Assembly (NCBI RefSeq): GCF_040581485.1
Contig: NC_090130.1
Coordinates: 1,116,001-1,180,000, forward strand
DNA length: 64,000 nucleotides
Direction: 5' to 3'
From: Linepithema humile
Taxonomy: Eukaryota; Arthropoda; Insecta; Hymenoptera; Formicidae
Part shown: piece by piece, positions 11,368 through 24,150 of the stretch
Layout: every line of letters starts with the position of its first letter
Numbering within the stretch: position 1 is the stretch's first letter
Made by a program: the position numbers and the translations under genes
Notes under the pieces: model-generated
Told to the model about the DNA's origin: nothing
What the model saw: the letters and a program-made list of their open reading frames with translations, nothing else
Databases searched by the model: none

Positions 11368-13032
11368 GTTATAAATGTATTTAATTGGCATTATTTTAGA
11401 GATTTGAAATACTTATGAAAAGACTTGCTAAAGTGGATGATACTTTAGAAGAACTTGGCACTCCAAAAATGTATCGGAAAATGTATATGCAGTCAAAACG
11501 AGTGATAATTTATTGGATTATATATATTTTTACCGTATTTATTTGTGAAATAATATTACAGTGGTATATGAATGATATGATGTTTCCTTGGGATATTATT
11601 ACATTTAATATAACATATTATTATCATCATATCAACGCATTCATAGATTTGTTGTTTATATTGTTTCTACGGTGAGTATAAAAGTATTTAATAATAGTAA
11701 TTATTTATACACGTTTGATAAGTTACCAAACATATAATTATATATTTTTATAAATTAGTTATGTTTTTTAAATACAGATATATTGGTAGCAGATTTGATA
11801 AAGTAAGCGAACATATGCAAAGCTTGTTAGAAAAAATGGAACATGGATTGAGATGTACATGGAAAAAATCTGTAATTGTGCATAAATATTCTTTACATAT
11901 TAATAATTACAAGCGAACAATATGGACTTCAATGTAAATTGGCACATGCATATATTTTAATAGATTATTGATTTAGAGCTAATCTAATAATGATATAAAT
12001 AATGATATAAATGTATTATTTTTGAAATTCAAAAATTAGTTATTATAAGAATTAAAGATCGTAAATTATTATAATATCCCGTTTAATCCGTGATTTTTAA
12101 TAATAAAAATATGTTTTTCGACAGGCATCTTCATTTGGAATTATGTCATATATCTCGCAATTTACATATGATATTTGGAATGCAACTTACTTCTGAAGTG
12201 ATATTTTATGTTACTCATCTACCACTAATGTGTTTTTTCTTATGTGTAATGATAATAATTAAATATCGAGAATTTTTTTCTATTCAGTTTCGAGTTCTCT
12301 GCTGGACTTTCATATTTTTAGTAAGATTTTGCAGTGTAAATTATATATGCGAAACTGTCACATTTAAGGTAAGAAATATAAACATCAAAAGTATATGTAT
12401 TATATCAGTAATATCAAATTTTATGATGTTTTGTAGGCCAACAATATTGACAAAATAATTCATCAATTGGTAGATATTCTTCGATATAATGACGTTTCAA
12501 AAGAGGTAAAAAATATTTTTACACTACCAAAACATAATTAAAAAAAAAAAATTAAAGCTTAGAAATGATTATTTACATACAGATTCATCAATTTACGTTA
12601 CAAACAATGCGATATTCCTTGAGGTTCAATGGAATTGGTCTCTTCTATTTTGGCAATAAGTTTTTTCGAAAGGTTCCTATTTGCATTAGATTTTAAATTA
12701 TTCTATTTTTATCACATTTTAAATAAAATTATAGACTTTAAGGACTATTAAACAAAGTATAAAGTTTTTGTAGTAGTTTTTTAAACTTGGACTTTATTAC
12801 CAAATGAATATTACTATGTTTTTTTATGTATTATATGTTATAAAGCATTTTTTAATTTTTAATTCATATTTTATAATATGTTTAAATAAGGTGCTGTCTT
12901 TGTACTGAATAATAGATAATTGATAAATTTTTCCAGTTTACCATAACGATTTTAACAAGTATTATCATTCTTGCGCAAATTTATGCCGCAGTAATTATGG
13001 AAATGATGTCAATCGAAGATTCAGATTTGTAA
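11053..13032 (+). CDS. Gustatory receptor Gr4, complete (7 exons)
   Basis: Exons: 11053-11316, 11400-11671, 11778-11933, 12125-12368, 12437-12505, 12583-12672, 12937-13032, giving 396 aa, open throughout. It starts MVITIQQAFRPLF from ATG 11053. The protein is almost the same as Gr2 through exon 5 (including the rare LIDNLETAP stretch in exon 1 and NDMMFPWDII in exon 2). Exon 6 instead carries LRFNGIGLFYFGNKF, as in Gr3, so the two ends of the gene have different closest relatives. The C-terminus is TSIIILAQIYAAVIMEMMSIEDSDL. It lacks the LTR of Gr2 and serves as the empty site that defines it. Confidence 0.93.
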
Positions 13033-13899
13033 GCGCTCTGGCAGAGAGAAGTTGAAAACATATATTGTAATTCTGATTAAATAATTTATTTTAATAATTC
13101 GTAGATACACACATAATGCTAATATAATAATTTATAAAAACTGTGTTTATTGTTTTAAAAAAAATATAGTGTTATGAAATATAAGAATTCTTATAATTTT
13201 TGGCAACAAATGCTTTACAAGTTATTTTGAATTATATGCTAAAAAGTTATTTTATAATTATATGCTATTATAATAAAATGCAAATAATCTTAATAAATTC
13301 TTAACAAAAAAATGTAGTACACATATCTATTTTAGGCGTAATAAATTTTATATCAATAAAATTATTTTTATTTCTTTTTTTCTACAATTCCCTCTTTTTG
13401 TTTTCTGCGTTGTACAGAACAATCCACTTTAAAAAAAGGCCTGTTATCTGATATCTCGATAGTATCGAAGTTCAATGTTATCGTTTTTCCGCGATGCTGT
13501 TTGATTTTTTCGGTGCAGTTTATATCGTGAGCGGCTGTCATTGTGAAGTTTTTGACAGTTGTACATATTTTATTTCTTTGTAATTAAGAGAATCAATGGC
13601 GCGTGTAGCACGAGCTTGTGTGTCTTATAATGATAAAAATAACATGGAATGTATTAGCTATCTAAATGTATAAGAAATAAATTAACAGCATTATCTTCAT
13701 AAATTATAACATAACAGGTTCACTGATTAATCATTTTCTTTGTTTGTCAAGCAAATCGATTTTTTTAATATGCATAAGTGAGGCCAATTACAAAACTCAT
13801 TAAAATTCCATTATTACTATGAATTAATCCAATTATTATGCGCTCCTCAAGTAAATTTATAAAAGTATCAGTCTATACTAGTTTGAGATAGTAATTGTT
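13033..13899. other. Spacer Gr4-Gr5
   Basis: It has the same architecture as the previous two spacers: the agcgctctggcagaga motif right after the stop, an AATAAA candidate near 13272, then the shared upstream block from about 13320. The palindrome (13599-13615) has one base changed here (cacgAgc), breaking one pair. No gene is seen. Confidence 0.55.
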
Positions 13900-14180
13900 A
13901 TGGTGATCACTATTCAACAAGCCTTTAGACCTCTTTTCATTCTATCTTTTATTGTGGGTTTACGTTTTTACCCCATTAAACAATCAAAACCAAAAAATCA
14001 ATGGATTGGATATTTATGTGTCTTATATTTTTTGACAGTCTGGTTTGTTTATAGCTATTTGTTTTACACAGTGTTAATCAACAACCTAAGAATGATTCCA
14101 GCTCTTACAGGGGGCATCTTTATTACGTTTACATCCGCAATTTTTAACCTTTATCATCAAAAGGTATAAAAAATATTTGC

Positions 14181-14232
<52 letters not shown>

Positions 14233-15912
14233 TTTTATATGAATATTTTTAATTGGCATTGTTTTAGAGGTTTGAAATACTTATGAAAAAACTTGCTAAA
14301 GTGGATGATACTTTAGAAGAACTTGGCACTCCAAAAATGTATCGGAAAATGTTTATGCAGTCAAAACGAGTGATAATTTGGTGGATTATATATATTTTTA
14401 CCGTATATATTTGCGATATAATATTACAGTGGTATCTGAATGATTCTTGGGATATTCTTACATATAATATAACATACAATTATCATCATATCAACGCGAT
14501 CATAGATTTATTGTTTGTATTGTTTCTGCGGTGTGTATAAGAGTATTTAATAATAATAATTATGTATACATTTTTAATAAGTTAGCAAACATATAATTAT
14601 ATATTTTTATATAATAAATTATATATTTTTTAAATGCAGATATATTGGTAGCAGATTTGATAAAGTAAGCGAACATATGCAAAGCTTGTTAGAAGAAATG
14701 GAACATGAGTTGAGATGCACATGGAAAAAATCTGTAATTGTGCATAAATATTCTTTACATATTAATAATTACAAGCGAACAATATGGACTTCAATGTAAA
14801 TTGGCACACGCATATATTTTGATTAATTTTTGATTTAGAGCTAATTTAATGATACATATAAAATAATACAATAACACTTTAAAATAAAAAATAAAAAATA
14901 AGTTATTATGAAAATTAAAGATCGTAAATTATTATAATTTTTGTGTTTTCTAATAATAAAATATGTTTTTCGACAGGCATCTTCATTTGGAACTATGTCG
15001 TATCGCTCGCGATTTGCACATGATATTTAGAATGCAACTGTTTTCCGAAATAATATATTATCTTTTTCATCTACCAATAATGTGTTTTTTCTTATGCTTA
15101 ATGGTAATAAATAAATATCGACAATTATTTTTTATTCAGTTTCGAGCTGTCTGCTGGACTTTCATATTTTTAGTAAGACTTTGCGGTGTAAATTATATAT
15201 GTGAGAATGTCACATTTAAGGTAAGAAATATAAACATCGAAAGTATATTATATCAGTAGTATCAAATTTTTATAATTTTTAATTTTTTGTAGGCCAACAA
15301 TATTGACAAAATAATTCATCAACTGGTAGATATTCTTCGATACAATGATATTTCAAAAGAGGTAAAAAATATTTTTGAAATACAAAACATAATTAAAACA
15401 AATTATTCAAAATTTAGGAATAATTATGTACATACAGATTCATCAATTTACGTTACAAACAATGCGATATTCCTTGAAGTTCAACCGAATTGGTCTCTTG
15501 TATTTCGGCAATGAGTTTCTTCGAAAGGTTCCTATTTGCATTAGATTTTAAATTATTCTATTTTTATCATTTTGAATAAAATTAAAGATTTTAAAGACTA
15601 TTAATCAAAGTATAAAGTTTTTGTAGTAGTTTTTTAAACTTTGACTTTATTACGAAATGATTATTATTATGTTTTTTTTATATATTAAATGTTACATAAC
15701 ATTTTTTAATTCCTAGTTTATATTTTATAATATGTTAAAGTAAGATGCTGTTTTTATATGAATAAATGCATATTTATATTTATATTGTATAATAAATAAT
15801 TAATAATTTTTTCCAGTTTAGCATGAGAATTCTAACATTAATTATCATTCTTGCGCAATTTTTTGCTGATGTAATCATGAAAAAGATGTCAATCGGAGAT
15901 TCAGATTTGTAA
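13900..15912 (+). CDS. Gustatory receptor Gr5, complete (7 exons)
   Basis: Exons: 13900-14163, 14268-14530, 14640-14795, 14977-15220, 15293-15361, 15438-15527, 15817-15912, giving 393 aa. Exon 2 is three codons shorter than in Gr2 and Gr4 (NDSWDILTYN, where those have NDMMFPWDIITFN). Exon 2 uses a gtgtgt donor, the others mostly gtaagn or gtataa. Exon 6 (LKFNRIGLLYFGNEF) is base-for-base the version found in Gr2. The last helix reads TLIIILAQF. No lesion is seen. This is the last unit of the first near-identical block; its 3' flank diverges after about 16180. Confidence 0.92.
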
Positions 15913-16711
15913 GCGCTCTGGCAGAGAAAAGTTGAAAACATATACATATTGTAATCTTGATTAAGTAATTTATTTTAGTGATTCTTACAAAATGCTAATA
16001 TGATAATAATTTCGAAAAACTGTGGTTACTGTTTGGGAAAATAAAGTGTTATAAAATATAAGAGTTCTTATAATTTATAGTAACAAATGCTTTACAAGTT
16101 ATTTTGAATTATATGCTAAGAAGTTATTTTATAATTATATGCTATTATAATAAAATGCAAATAATCTTAAGAAGTTTTTAACAAAAAAGATTTAACCATT
16201 CTACTTTTTAATCAATATAGGATTATAGTAAAAATATAGATTTTATATAAAAAATTTAAATTTTAATTATATTAATTTACCTGATTTACTAATACGCAAT
16301 TATTTTAAATAAAAATCTTTTTATTATTCATAAATTCTAATTAATTTATAACGTGCAAAGCATTTTTATTAACGAAATAAATCTACATGCGTTACTTTTC
16401 AGAAAAAAAGTTTTTAAATCTAGTTTTTTATTCATCAAGAGTATTATATAATTTTGTCTTTATTTACTAAAGAATTTTAATATCAATTTAAATATTTTTA
16501 CTGATAGCTGTTTGTAAGCTAAAAACTGTTTACAAATTATTCACGCTAATATTGCCCGACGACATCGATCTGTTATTATGTTTATAAAGAAATGAAAAGA
16601 AGGGCGCTAATGTATTAAACTAATTGTGCATTATTTTATCGTGTTGATGAATGTGTCGTGCGAATAGCCACGCGATATCAGTTTGCGGTAAGAATCGCAA
16701 AAGTATCGACT
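15913..16711. other. Spacer Gr5-Gr6
   Basis: The shared 3' block of the Gr2-Gr5 units runs to about 16180 (including AATAAA near 16150). The rest is unlike the upstream block of Gr2-Gr5 and instead resembles the sequence before Gr1 (an acatcgatc stretch near 16562 and gaatcgcaaaagtatcgactatg at the start). No gene is seen. Confidence 0.55.
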
Positions 16712-18890
16712 ATGGCAACTACCATAGAACAGGCTATATATCCTTTGCTCCTAACTTGTTCTATTCTCGGTTTAGGTGTCTACAACCCACAGAAACCTTA
16801 TTTAAGTATCCTATATAATTTGACAGTGTGGATCGCTTATAGCTACTTGTTTTATTATGTAATAACCGTGTTTAAAGCAGAAAAATGGTTTCTTTATACT
16901 ATTAGTTTCTTCAGTCTCGAAATTGGTGTTTTCACCACCGTTGTATTTATTATTTTGAGTATATATCAAGACAAGGTATATGAAATAATTTATCCATTAC
17001 TCTTATAAGTGATTAAAATGTAAAGATTTTTATATTATAAGAAGTATTTGTTGAAAGTAGTTTTTGTATAGAATAAAAATTTTAAATTATAAAAAGAGAC
17101 AAATATTTTGTATTATTATTAAATATTTTTCAGAAATTTCGGGCATTAATGAAAAGACTTGAAGTTGTAGACAATACGTTGGAAGAGTTAGGTACTCCAA
17201 AAATATATCACAAGCTATACGTATATTCAAAAGGAATAATAATTGGTTGGTTAGTGTGTAGCCACAGTGGAAATATGTGTGACATGATATGGTGGTTGAA
17301 CACGATAAAGGATTGGCGATCTATAAGTATACCTTACATTACGAATCACTATTCTAACGTCAACATATTTGTGGATTTATTATTTGTGACTTTCCTGTGG
17401 TTAGTATATTAAAAGCAAAGTATTTAAATAAATTTCATCTTTTTATCAATCGCTTTAACATAAACATACATATATGTATGTGCACAATTAGTAAAATTAA
17501 AAAATTAAAAATTTATTATAAACGATTTAAATAATACATATAAGAAATTTATACAAGTTTTAATTATTTAATTATTTTCGAATTTTTTATTCGCATATTT
17601 TAAAATTATTTATGTAATCATTTTTGCGTTGCAACGCAGGTACATTGGCACTAGATTTGACAAAGTAAACGAGCTTATGAGATGTTTACTGGTGACAGAG
17701 AATCATGGATTAAGATACACATGGAAGAAAATTGTACCGATTACTCGTCTATATATTACGCATACTGACAATTACAAGTGCGTGCTGTGGACCTCAATGT
17801 AAATCGGTACACAAATTACTTATTTGAATATATGTATGATTAATTAATAAAATTAATTAATAAAAGTACATTTAAAATTTACTTAAGATTTAATTTATTA
17901 AAATATAAATGTTTCTTTTTTTTCAACGTATTTGCCTATAATCTTATTAACGAATTCTATTTTTCGATAGGCATCTTCATCTAGAATTGTGTCGAATCGC
18001 TCGCCAATTAAATGCAATATTTGGAACACAAATCACTTTAGAAATGCTATCGCATTTAACATATTTAACAACAATACTTACTTATTTTTTTATTAATGTA
18101 AAAACACAAGGTCGTTTCATGATTACGCCTCTCGGTTGGATTGATTTTCTATTCTGGATTTTTTTATATGTGATTAGGCTGTTTGGATTAAATTACATTT
18201 GCAAAAATATCAGTGCAAAGGTAATTGTTAATTAATTATTAATAAATAAATATATTTATTAATGATAAATTATTGGTTTTAGGCTAACGAAGTGAAAAAA
18301 ATAATTCCTCAATTATCAGATCCTCTTCGATATAATGATGTACATGATGAGGTAAGTGTTTTAATTTTAAGTAATAATTAAAGTAATTTATTTAAATTTA
18401 AATAAACAGTTTTGAGTATGTAGCTTCATCAGTTTACATTACAATTAATACATCGACCATTAAAATTCACTGGACTGGGTCTCTTCTATCTCGGTAACAG
18501 TTTTCTGCAAAAAGTTAGTTTCTTTATTAGATTTTTATATTTCTCATTTTTTACATTATATTACAAATTATAAGCCATTGTATATTTTTTCATTGCGTTT
18601 CTCATGGATTATCTTAAATTTATCTATTTATACATATATATATATATATCTTTATGTTCTATGAAGTAATAAAAAAATTAATTAGTAAACAAAAATATTA
18701 AATTAAAATATTTTGACTTATTTTAAATTAATATCTTTGATTTGTGCAAAAATTTAATTTCCTTATTTCTTTTCAGTTTTTTACAAGAGTTTCAACACTT
18801 GTGATGATTTTAGTGCAGATGTCCAAGTGGACATTAGAAGATTACATAGATTCGAAAAAGAATCTGCTAACAATAGAAAACAATAGCTAA
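16712..18890 (+). CDS. Gustatory receptor Gr6, complete (7 exons)
   Basis: Exons: 16712-16975, 17134-17399, 17640-17798, 17971-18220, 18283-18351, 18424-18513, 18777-18890, giving 403 aa, open. It is the intact sister of Gr1 and shows TGG at the position of the Gr1 stop. ATG 16712 (MATTIEQAIYPLLL) was chosen over an upstream in-frame GTG because MATTxEQA is conserved. Exon 3 differs from the Gr2 type (TRFDKVNELMRCLLV ... TDNYKCVLWTSM). The C-terminus is the longest of the array: after STLVMILVQ come about 22 charged residues (WTLEDYIDSKKNLL). Exon 6 begins with CTT (Leu) where most copies have Ile or Val. Confidence 0.92.
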
Positions 18891-19662
18891 AGTATTATAA
18901 GCGCTTTTTAGCAAGTATCACGCATAAAAATGTTAAAATTATTAAAATAAGAATGTATTTTATACAATAAGTATAATAAGTGTAAGTATAAAAAATATAA
19001 ACATACGTGTAATACGTTTCTTATAAATTTCCTTTTTTGTTACTCACTTTCCTATCTCTTATTCTTCTACAATGTTTTTAAATAAATAACATTATAATAA
19101 AACATTAATGTGATTATGATCTAACGCAATAACAACATGTATTATAATTTTAGTAACGTTATACTAATAAAAATTATATTTTATTGTATTAAATATTAAA
19201 AAACTCTATAATATCAATTTGTATAACCAGCTAGATTACTGATATACATATTTTATAATAATAAGTATTTTTAATTCTATTTGTATGTTATATGATCTCA
19301 CGTCAAATATAATTTATTGCTCTTTCCGTTAAAGATAAAAAAAGGAAATTACTGTGTAAACCTTTATACATATACTGTATATTACAAATATCACCCTCCG
19401 TACATACACGCGCGCACGCAAAAAATATATTAACGGCATCGTTTTAATGATTCGCAATATGTAAAATTCAATAAGAAATAATTTCTCCGGTTTATTAATG
19501 CAAATCGATTTTTTTAATATGCGCAAGTGTTGCAAAAGAAAACACATATTACGATTATAAAGATCTGTTATCGTGAATTGGCGCAAAAGTTATGTGCTTA
19601 GGAAATGAGTTTGAATGCTGAATGTCTATACATTCAGTATTAGTTTATGATCAGTGATGATT
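18891..19662. other. Spacer Gr6-Gr7
   Basis: AT-rich and without genes. A 25-base alternating stretch of acacgcgcgcacgc type lies near 19405-19420. AATAAA hexamers occur near 19080. The last 80 bases end in a gcgcaagtg and tgatcagtgatgattatgg start context like that of other copies. Confidence 0.45.
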
Positions 19663-22065
19663 ATGGCGCTCACTATCCAACATGTCTTGCGACCTTTTTT
19701 TATTACGTGCTTTATTGTGGGTTTAGGTTTCTATCCTATTGCAGATCAAAAACTTCGGTGGATTGCATATTTAAATATTCCATATTCTTTGACATTCTGG
19801 TCTGTTTATGGCTATTTTCTTTACTATGCGATGATCACTTTTACATATAACATATTATATTCTACTCTTACTTTAGTCGTTATGGGAATTAACATCCTTA
19901 CTACATGTACTTCTGTGATAATGAATCTTTGTTATAGAAAGGTACAAAATTAAATTATTATTTTAACATACAATTATATTCACTTCAAAAAATCATGAAA
20001 AAAGCTTTTTTTTTGAAAAAAATATTTACAATTAGATAAAAGTTGTTCTCCTTTAAGGGAAAAAATTGGTACTACAAATTTAACTTTGGGTGGCGCGGTA
20101 TAAAAAAATACAAAATCTTATTTTATATATATGTATATATGTAATATAAATCGTTATTTATATTTTTTTTTTTTAAAGAGATTTGATATATGTCTGAAGA
20201 AACTTGCTGCTGTGGATGATACTTTGGAAGAACTCGGCACTTCAAAAATGTACCGGGAAATAAATATGTGGTCGAAACGAATGATAATTTGCTGGATTGT
20301 ATGTAGTCTTCTTATAAATTCTTACGATATGATGTGGTGGGTGCATCTAACTGATAATACTTCTTGGGAATTTCTTGTATGTAACTTATTGAATCATTGT
20401 CATCACCTCAATACGTTCATGGATTTATTATTCATCTCTATCTTATGGTTTGTATAGTACTAATAGTACTTAATTATATTTTTGTCAAATTAACGTAAGT
20501 TACATTTGTTTCAGTATGATGTATATATATATGTTTTTATATCTATGACATAATGTAAATAGCTGCAAAAAATGTATTCATTATCAAAATAACTAACATG
20601 TTTAGCAAATATTAAGAAAAATATTTTAGAAAAATAATGATATACTATTTTATAATTCATACAGTTCCAATAGAGTTATTTAACAATTAGATTATTGTAA
20701 TCAAAAATTTTAATGTAGATTTTATAATTTCTAATGCATTGTTTGTGCAACACAGGTATATCGGCTCCAGATTTGACAAAGTGAACGAACATTTGCAAAG
20801 TCTATTGAAGAAAGAGGAACATGAGCTAAGATGTAGATGGAAGAAACCTGCAATCGTGCACCAATATTCCTTGCATATTAATAATTACAAGCGAACATTA
20901 TGGATTTTAATGTAAATTGGCATACACATTCAGGAAGATTATTTCTTGGTGCTAATCTAGCAATAAAATTTTTCTGAAAATATTAAAACGTAAATTGTGG
21001 AAATCAAATGTTTTAAATTCTTACAATTTTTATATTATTTAGTAACAGAATATGTTTTTCGGTAGGCATCTTTATTTAGAATTATGTCGTATTGCTCGTG
21101 ACTTGAACGTGATGTTCGGAATACAGTTGACTTTGGAAATGACATCTTATGTTATATATTTAACATCACAGTGTCATGTTTTGTGCATTATGTGGTTAAA
21201 TGAACATCGACTGCAAATATCATTGTACAATTGGATTGGTGTCGCCTGCTGGGTCTTTGTATTTATAGTGAGACTTTATGGTATAAATTACACATGTGAA
21301 AATGTTAGAATTAAGGTAAGATTATCCAAACATAATTAAATCAAACAACATATATCAATATTAATAAATTTTAAATTTTAGGCTAACATGATTAATAAAC
21401 TAATTTATAAAATGACAGATACTATTGAATATGCGAACGTTTGGAAAGAGGTAAAAAGTATTTTAGTCACAAAAGAGTTGAAATAAACTATCTAAAATTA
21501 AAAAAATGGTTATTTCTTTGCAGACTTATCACTTTATTTTGCAAGCAATGCAAAATCCATTGAAATTTAGCGGAATGGGTCTTTTCTATTTTGGCAATGA
21601 GTATCTTCGAAAGGTTTATTTTTACATTACTTCTTAAAATACTTTATTTTTATCTGTATTTTGTAGAATAAATTATTGGAAATCAGGAATTTTTTACTTA
21701 CAAAATTATTTTTATTATTAAAATAATTATTACCACAAAAATCAAAATCAGAAAAGCGCAGATGTTTATGTAAAGCAAGATATTATAATTTAATATGCAA
21801 AAAGATTACAAAATCTTTATTAATCTTATTTATCCTTGAAGAACTAGACATTGACTAGATATTGTACTACTACGTTTTTTCGTAACATGTCATACAGCAG
21901 CTTCTAATTTTTCATTTTTTTATTTCTTAATTTTATATTTTATTATATAATACATAAAAATCTATTTTTTTCTCATTGAAATGTAACTACTTTTTGTTCC
22001 AGTTGTGCACGACGGTTGTAACATTTATAATAATTTTAACGCAGTTTAACATCTATCCAACATAA
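19663..22065 (+). CDS. Gustatory receptor Gr7, complete (7 exons)
   Basis: Exons: 19663-19941, 20179-20447, 20756-20911, 21066-21315, 21382-21450, 21524-21613, 22003-22065, giving 391 aa. Two in-frame ATGs precede ALTIQHVLRPF; 19663 is used by analogy with the other copies, and 19657 would add two residues. It is a single-copy lineage with no close duplicate here. Exon 3 ends W-I-L-M instead of the usual W-T-S-M, and exon 6 begins TYHFILQ instead of IHQFTLQ. Exon 7 gives TFIIILTQFNIYPT, a clean match to the TFhhhhhQF form of the family signature. All introns are GT-AG. Confidence 0.92.
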
Positions 22066-22871
22066 GTGTTTGACAATTTATGGTCAAAAAGAAAAAACAA
22101 AACTAACATTTTAGCGAACGTAACATTGAATAATGCATCAAGATTACAATTATAACGATTTTACAACATTCACAAAAAATATAATTTTATATTTTGCTGT
22201 TACACACAAATTTTATGTAAATAATTTTTAATATTATATTAAAGCAATAAAAATGTTTACTACAAAGAAGATTTATTATAACTTTTATGAGTATGTAATT
22301 TATGTTTTATATTAATAACACACGTTACAACAATTTTTTAAACAATAAAAGTTTTTTGTCAAAAACCAGTATAAGAAAATTAATGTATATAAAGCTTTAT
22401 ATCTTCGTAAATTGAAATGTACCCTTTCTTCGGTTTCTTCTCTCTTGCAATTATATTATTACATTATCACAGTTGAAATTGAAGAATAATATTATTACAA
22501 ATATTATTTGTCATGTTATTACTTGTTAATTTTAATATACACGCAAAGTATTATTGCATTATAATACTAACAAAAGATTGACAAAGATCAAACAAAACAA
22601 TTTTTATAAAATTAACATTAAATATGTTTGTTACAAAAAAAAAACGTGCATAAAATAAGTTAATAATAGATTTTATTGATATTCATAGCATTTAAGACAA
22701 TTCAATGACAAATTATCTTTTTCGTTCATTACGCAACAGAGCGATCTTTTTAATATAGATAAGTGCAGCAACATCATCGTTATTAGAAGAAACATTTGCA
22801 AATCAACGTAATTGCGATGCATCTGAAAAAATTAATTTAAACAGATACAGTATTAGCTTGCAGTAATACTC
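22066..22871. other. Spacer Gr7-Gr8
   Basis: No gene. The stretch from about 22310 to the Gr8 start is closely similar to about 28600-29132 before Gr11 (shared acgttac, ttttttgtc-aaaac, agattgacaaagatcaaac and gcagcaacatc stretches). Gr8 and Gr11 therefore arose by duplication including their 5' flank. Confidence 0.55.
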
Positions 22872-23820
22872 ATGGCGTCTACTATTCAAGAAGTCTTGCG
22901 TCTTCTTTTCTAATTACGTGTTGTATTATCGGTTTTGGTTTCTATTCTATAAAACAATCAAAACCGAAAAGTCAATGGATTATATACTTAAATATTTTAT
23001 ATTGCTTGGCAGTTTTATTCGCTTACAGCTAGCAGTAGAAGTCCTTTACTATATAATAACAGTTTTTTTATTGAAAGTATTAATTCCGTATTTCTATGCA
23101 TTACTTGCTTTAGAAATTAATATTTTTATAATTAAATAATATATAAGGCTCAGTAGATTATTAAAATCAATTAAAATCAATAGGAGCGTAAAGAGCCATA
23201 ATGCTGGTTAGTCGTGCGAAGATTAAGATATATTCATTAAATTGTTTACATCATTTACAAGATGTTTTATGTAAATAATTGAAATTTTACGCTCCTATTG
23301 ATTTTAATTGATTTTAATATTTTTATTATGTTTACGTCCGCGACTATGAGTTTTTATCATCAAAAGGTACAATAATATTTTGAGTATTATATATTCCACA
23401 TAGCATGTACATTTATTGCACGCGTTAATATACCTACATATACTATATATAAATTAGATTTTTTATCACTTTTTAATATAATAATATTATGTAACACATT
23501 TTTCAGCTCAAAGAATATTATTAAAAATTTTCAAATATTTTAATACACTTATATTTTACATTATAGATGCATTTTATATTTAAATTTCATATTATTTTAG
23601 AAATTTCAGATATGCATAAAAGACCTTGTCGTTGTAGATAACACTTTCAAAGAGCTAGGCATTCCTAAGATGTATCGAAAAATGCATATATGAACAATAC
23701 AAATGATAATCGGTAGGATCGTGTACAGTGTTGCTATAAATTGTTACGATGCAAAATGGTGGTACAACAAAAATGCAACTGTTTTTTGAAGAATAGTCTT
23801 AACTACCACAATAAATTATG
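22872..23820 (+). pseudogene. Gustatory receptor Gr8, degraded copy (exons 1-2 only)
   Basis: Exon 1 remnant 22872-23366, exon 2 remnant 23601 to about 23820; exons 3-7 are missing. Compared with Gr11, exon 1 has a 2-base insertion (cttttCTaatta) that frameshifts into TAA after about 15 codons, further indels near 23030, and a MITE in its 3' third. Exon 2 has TGG-to-TGA changes at 23691-23693 and 23787-23789 and then loses similarity. Acceptor and donor relics are still visible (attttag before 23601, caaaag-gtac at 23366). It is clearly dead. Confidence 0.88.
23159..23319. mobile_element. MITE (161 bp) with 34-bp perfect inverted repeats inside Gr8 exon 1
   Basis: 23159-23192 and 23286-23319 are exact reverse complements (arm core attaaaatcaattaaaatc then aataggagcgtaaa). 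About 93 bases separate them. The element interrupts the receptor coding relic between the part matching Gr11 AMNIF and the part matching TMFAF. The sequence aattaatatttttat outside the left arm recurs just outside the right arm, which could be a target duplication with extra DNA. No coding capacity is seen. Confidence 0.75.
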
Positions 23821-24150
23821 GCGTAAAAAATTATGGCGTATGGAGGGTCATAAAACATACATGTATAGAACAATATTAAAACACAAAACAATTTAAAATA
23901 TAATTTTTGTTAAAAATAAAACACGCCCGGAATAAATTAATATAATGCCGTTACAATAATTCATAGTATTCAATATTAAAGTATAAATTATTTCTCTCAC
24001 TTATCACTAAAAGAATCGATTTCTGTTATATAAGTAAAAGCAATGAATATGTATTGCGGTAAGAAAACATTTGCGACTCAATACAATTTTACTACCTCTG
24101 GCAAATTAATTTGAGCAGATACTTAGTACTAATTTATAGTAGTGATAGCC
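23821..24150. other. Spacer Gr8-Gr9
   Basis: AT-rich, no gene. The last 250 bases are repeated before Gr12 (32560-32819), showing that the Gr9/Gr12 duplication included the promoter region. A shared ttaatttgagcagat stretch lies about 45 bases before each ATG. Confidence 0.5.

Noticed and set aside
23714..23716. TAG in Gr8 exon 2
   Set aside because: It is out of frame: the codons read ggt agg, a Trp-to-Arg change. The true in-frame stops are at 23691 and 23787.
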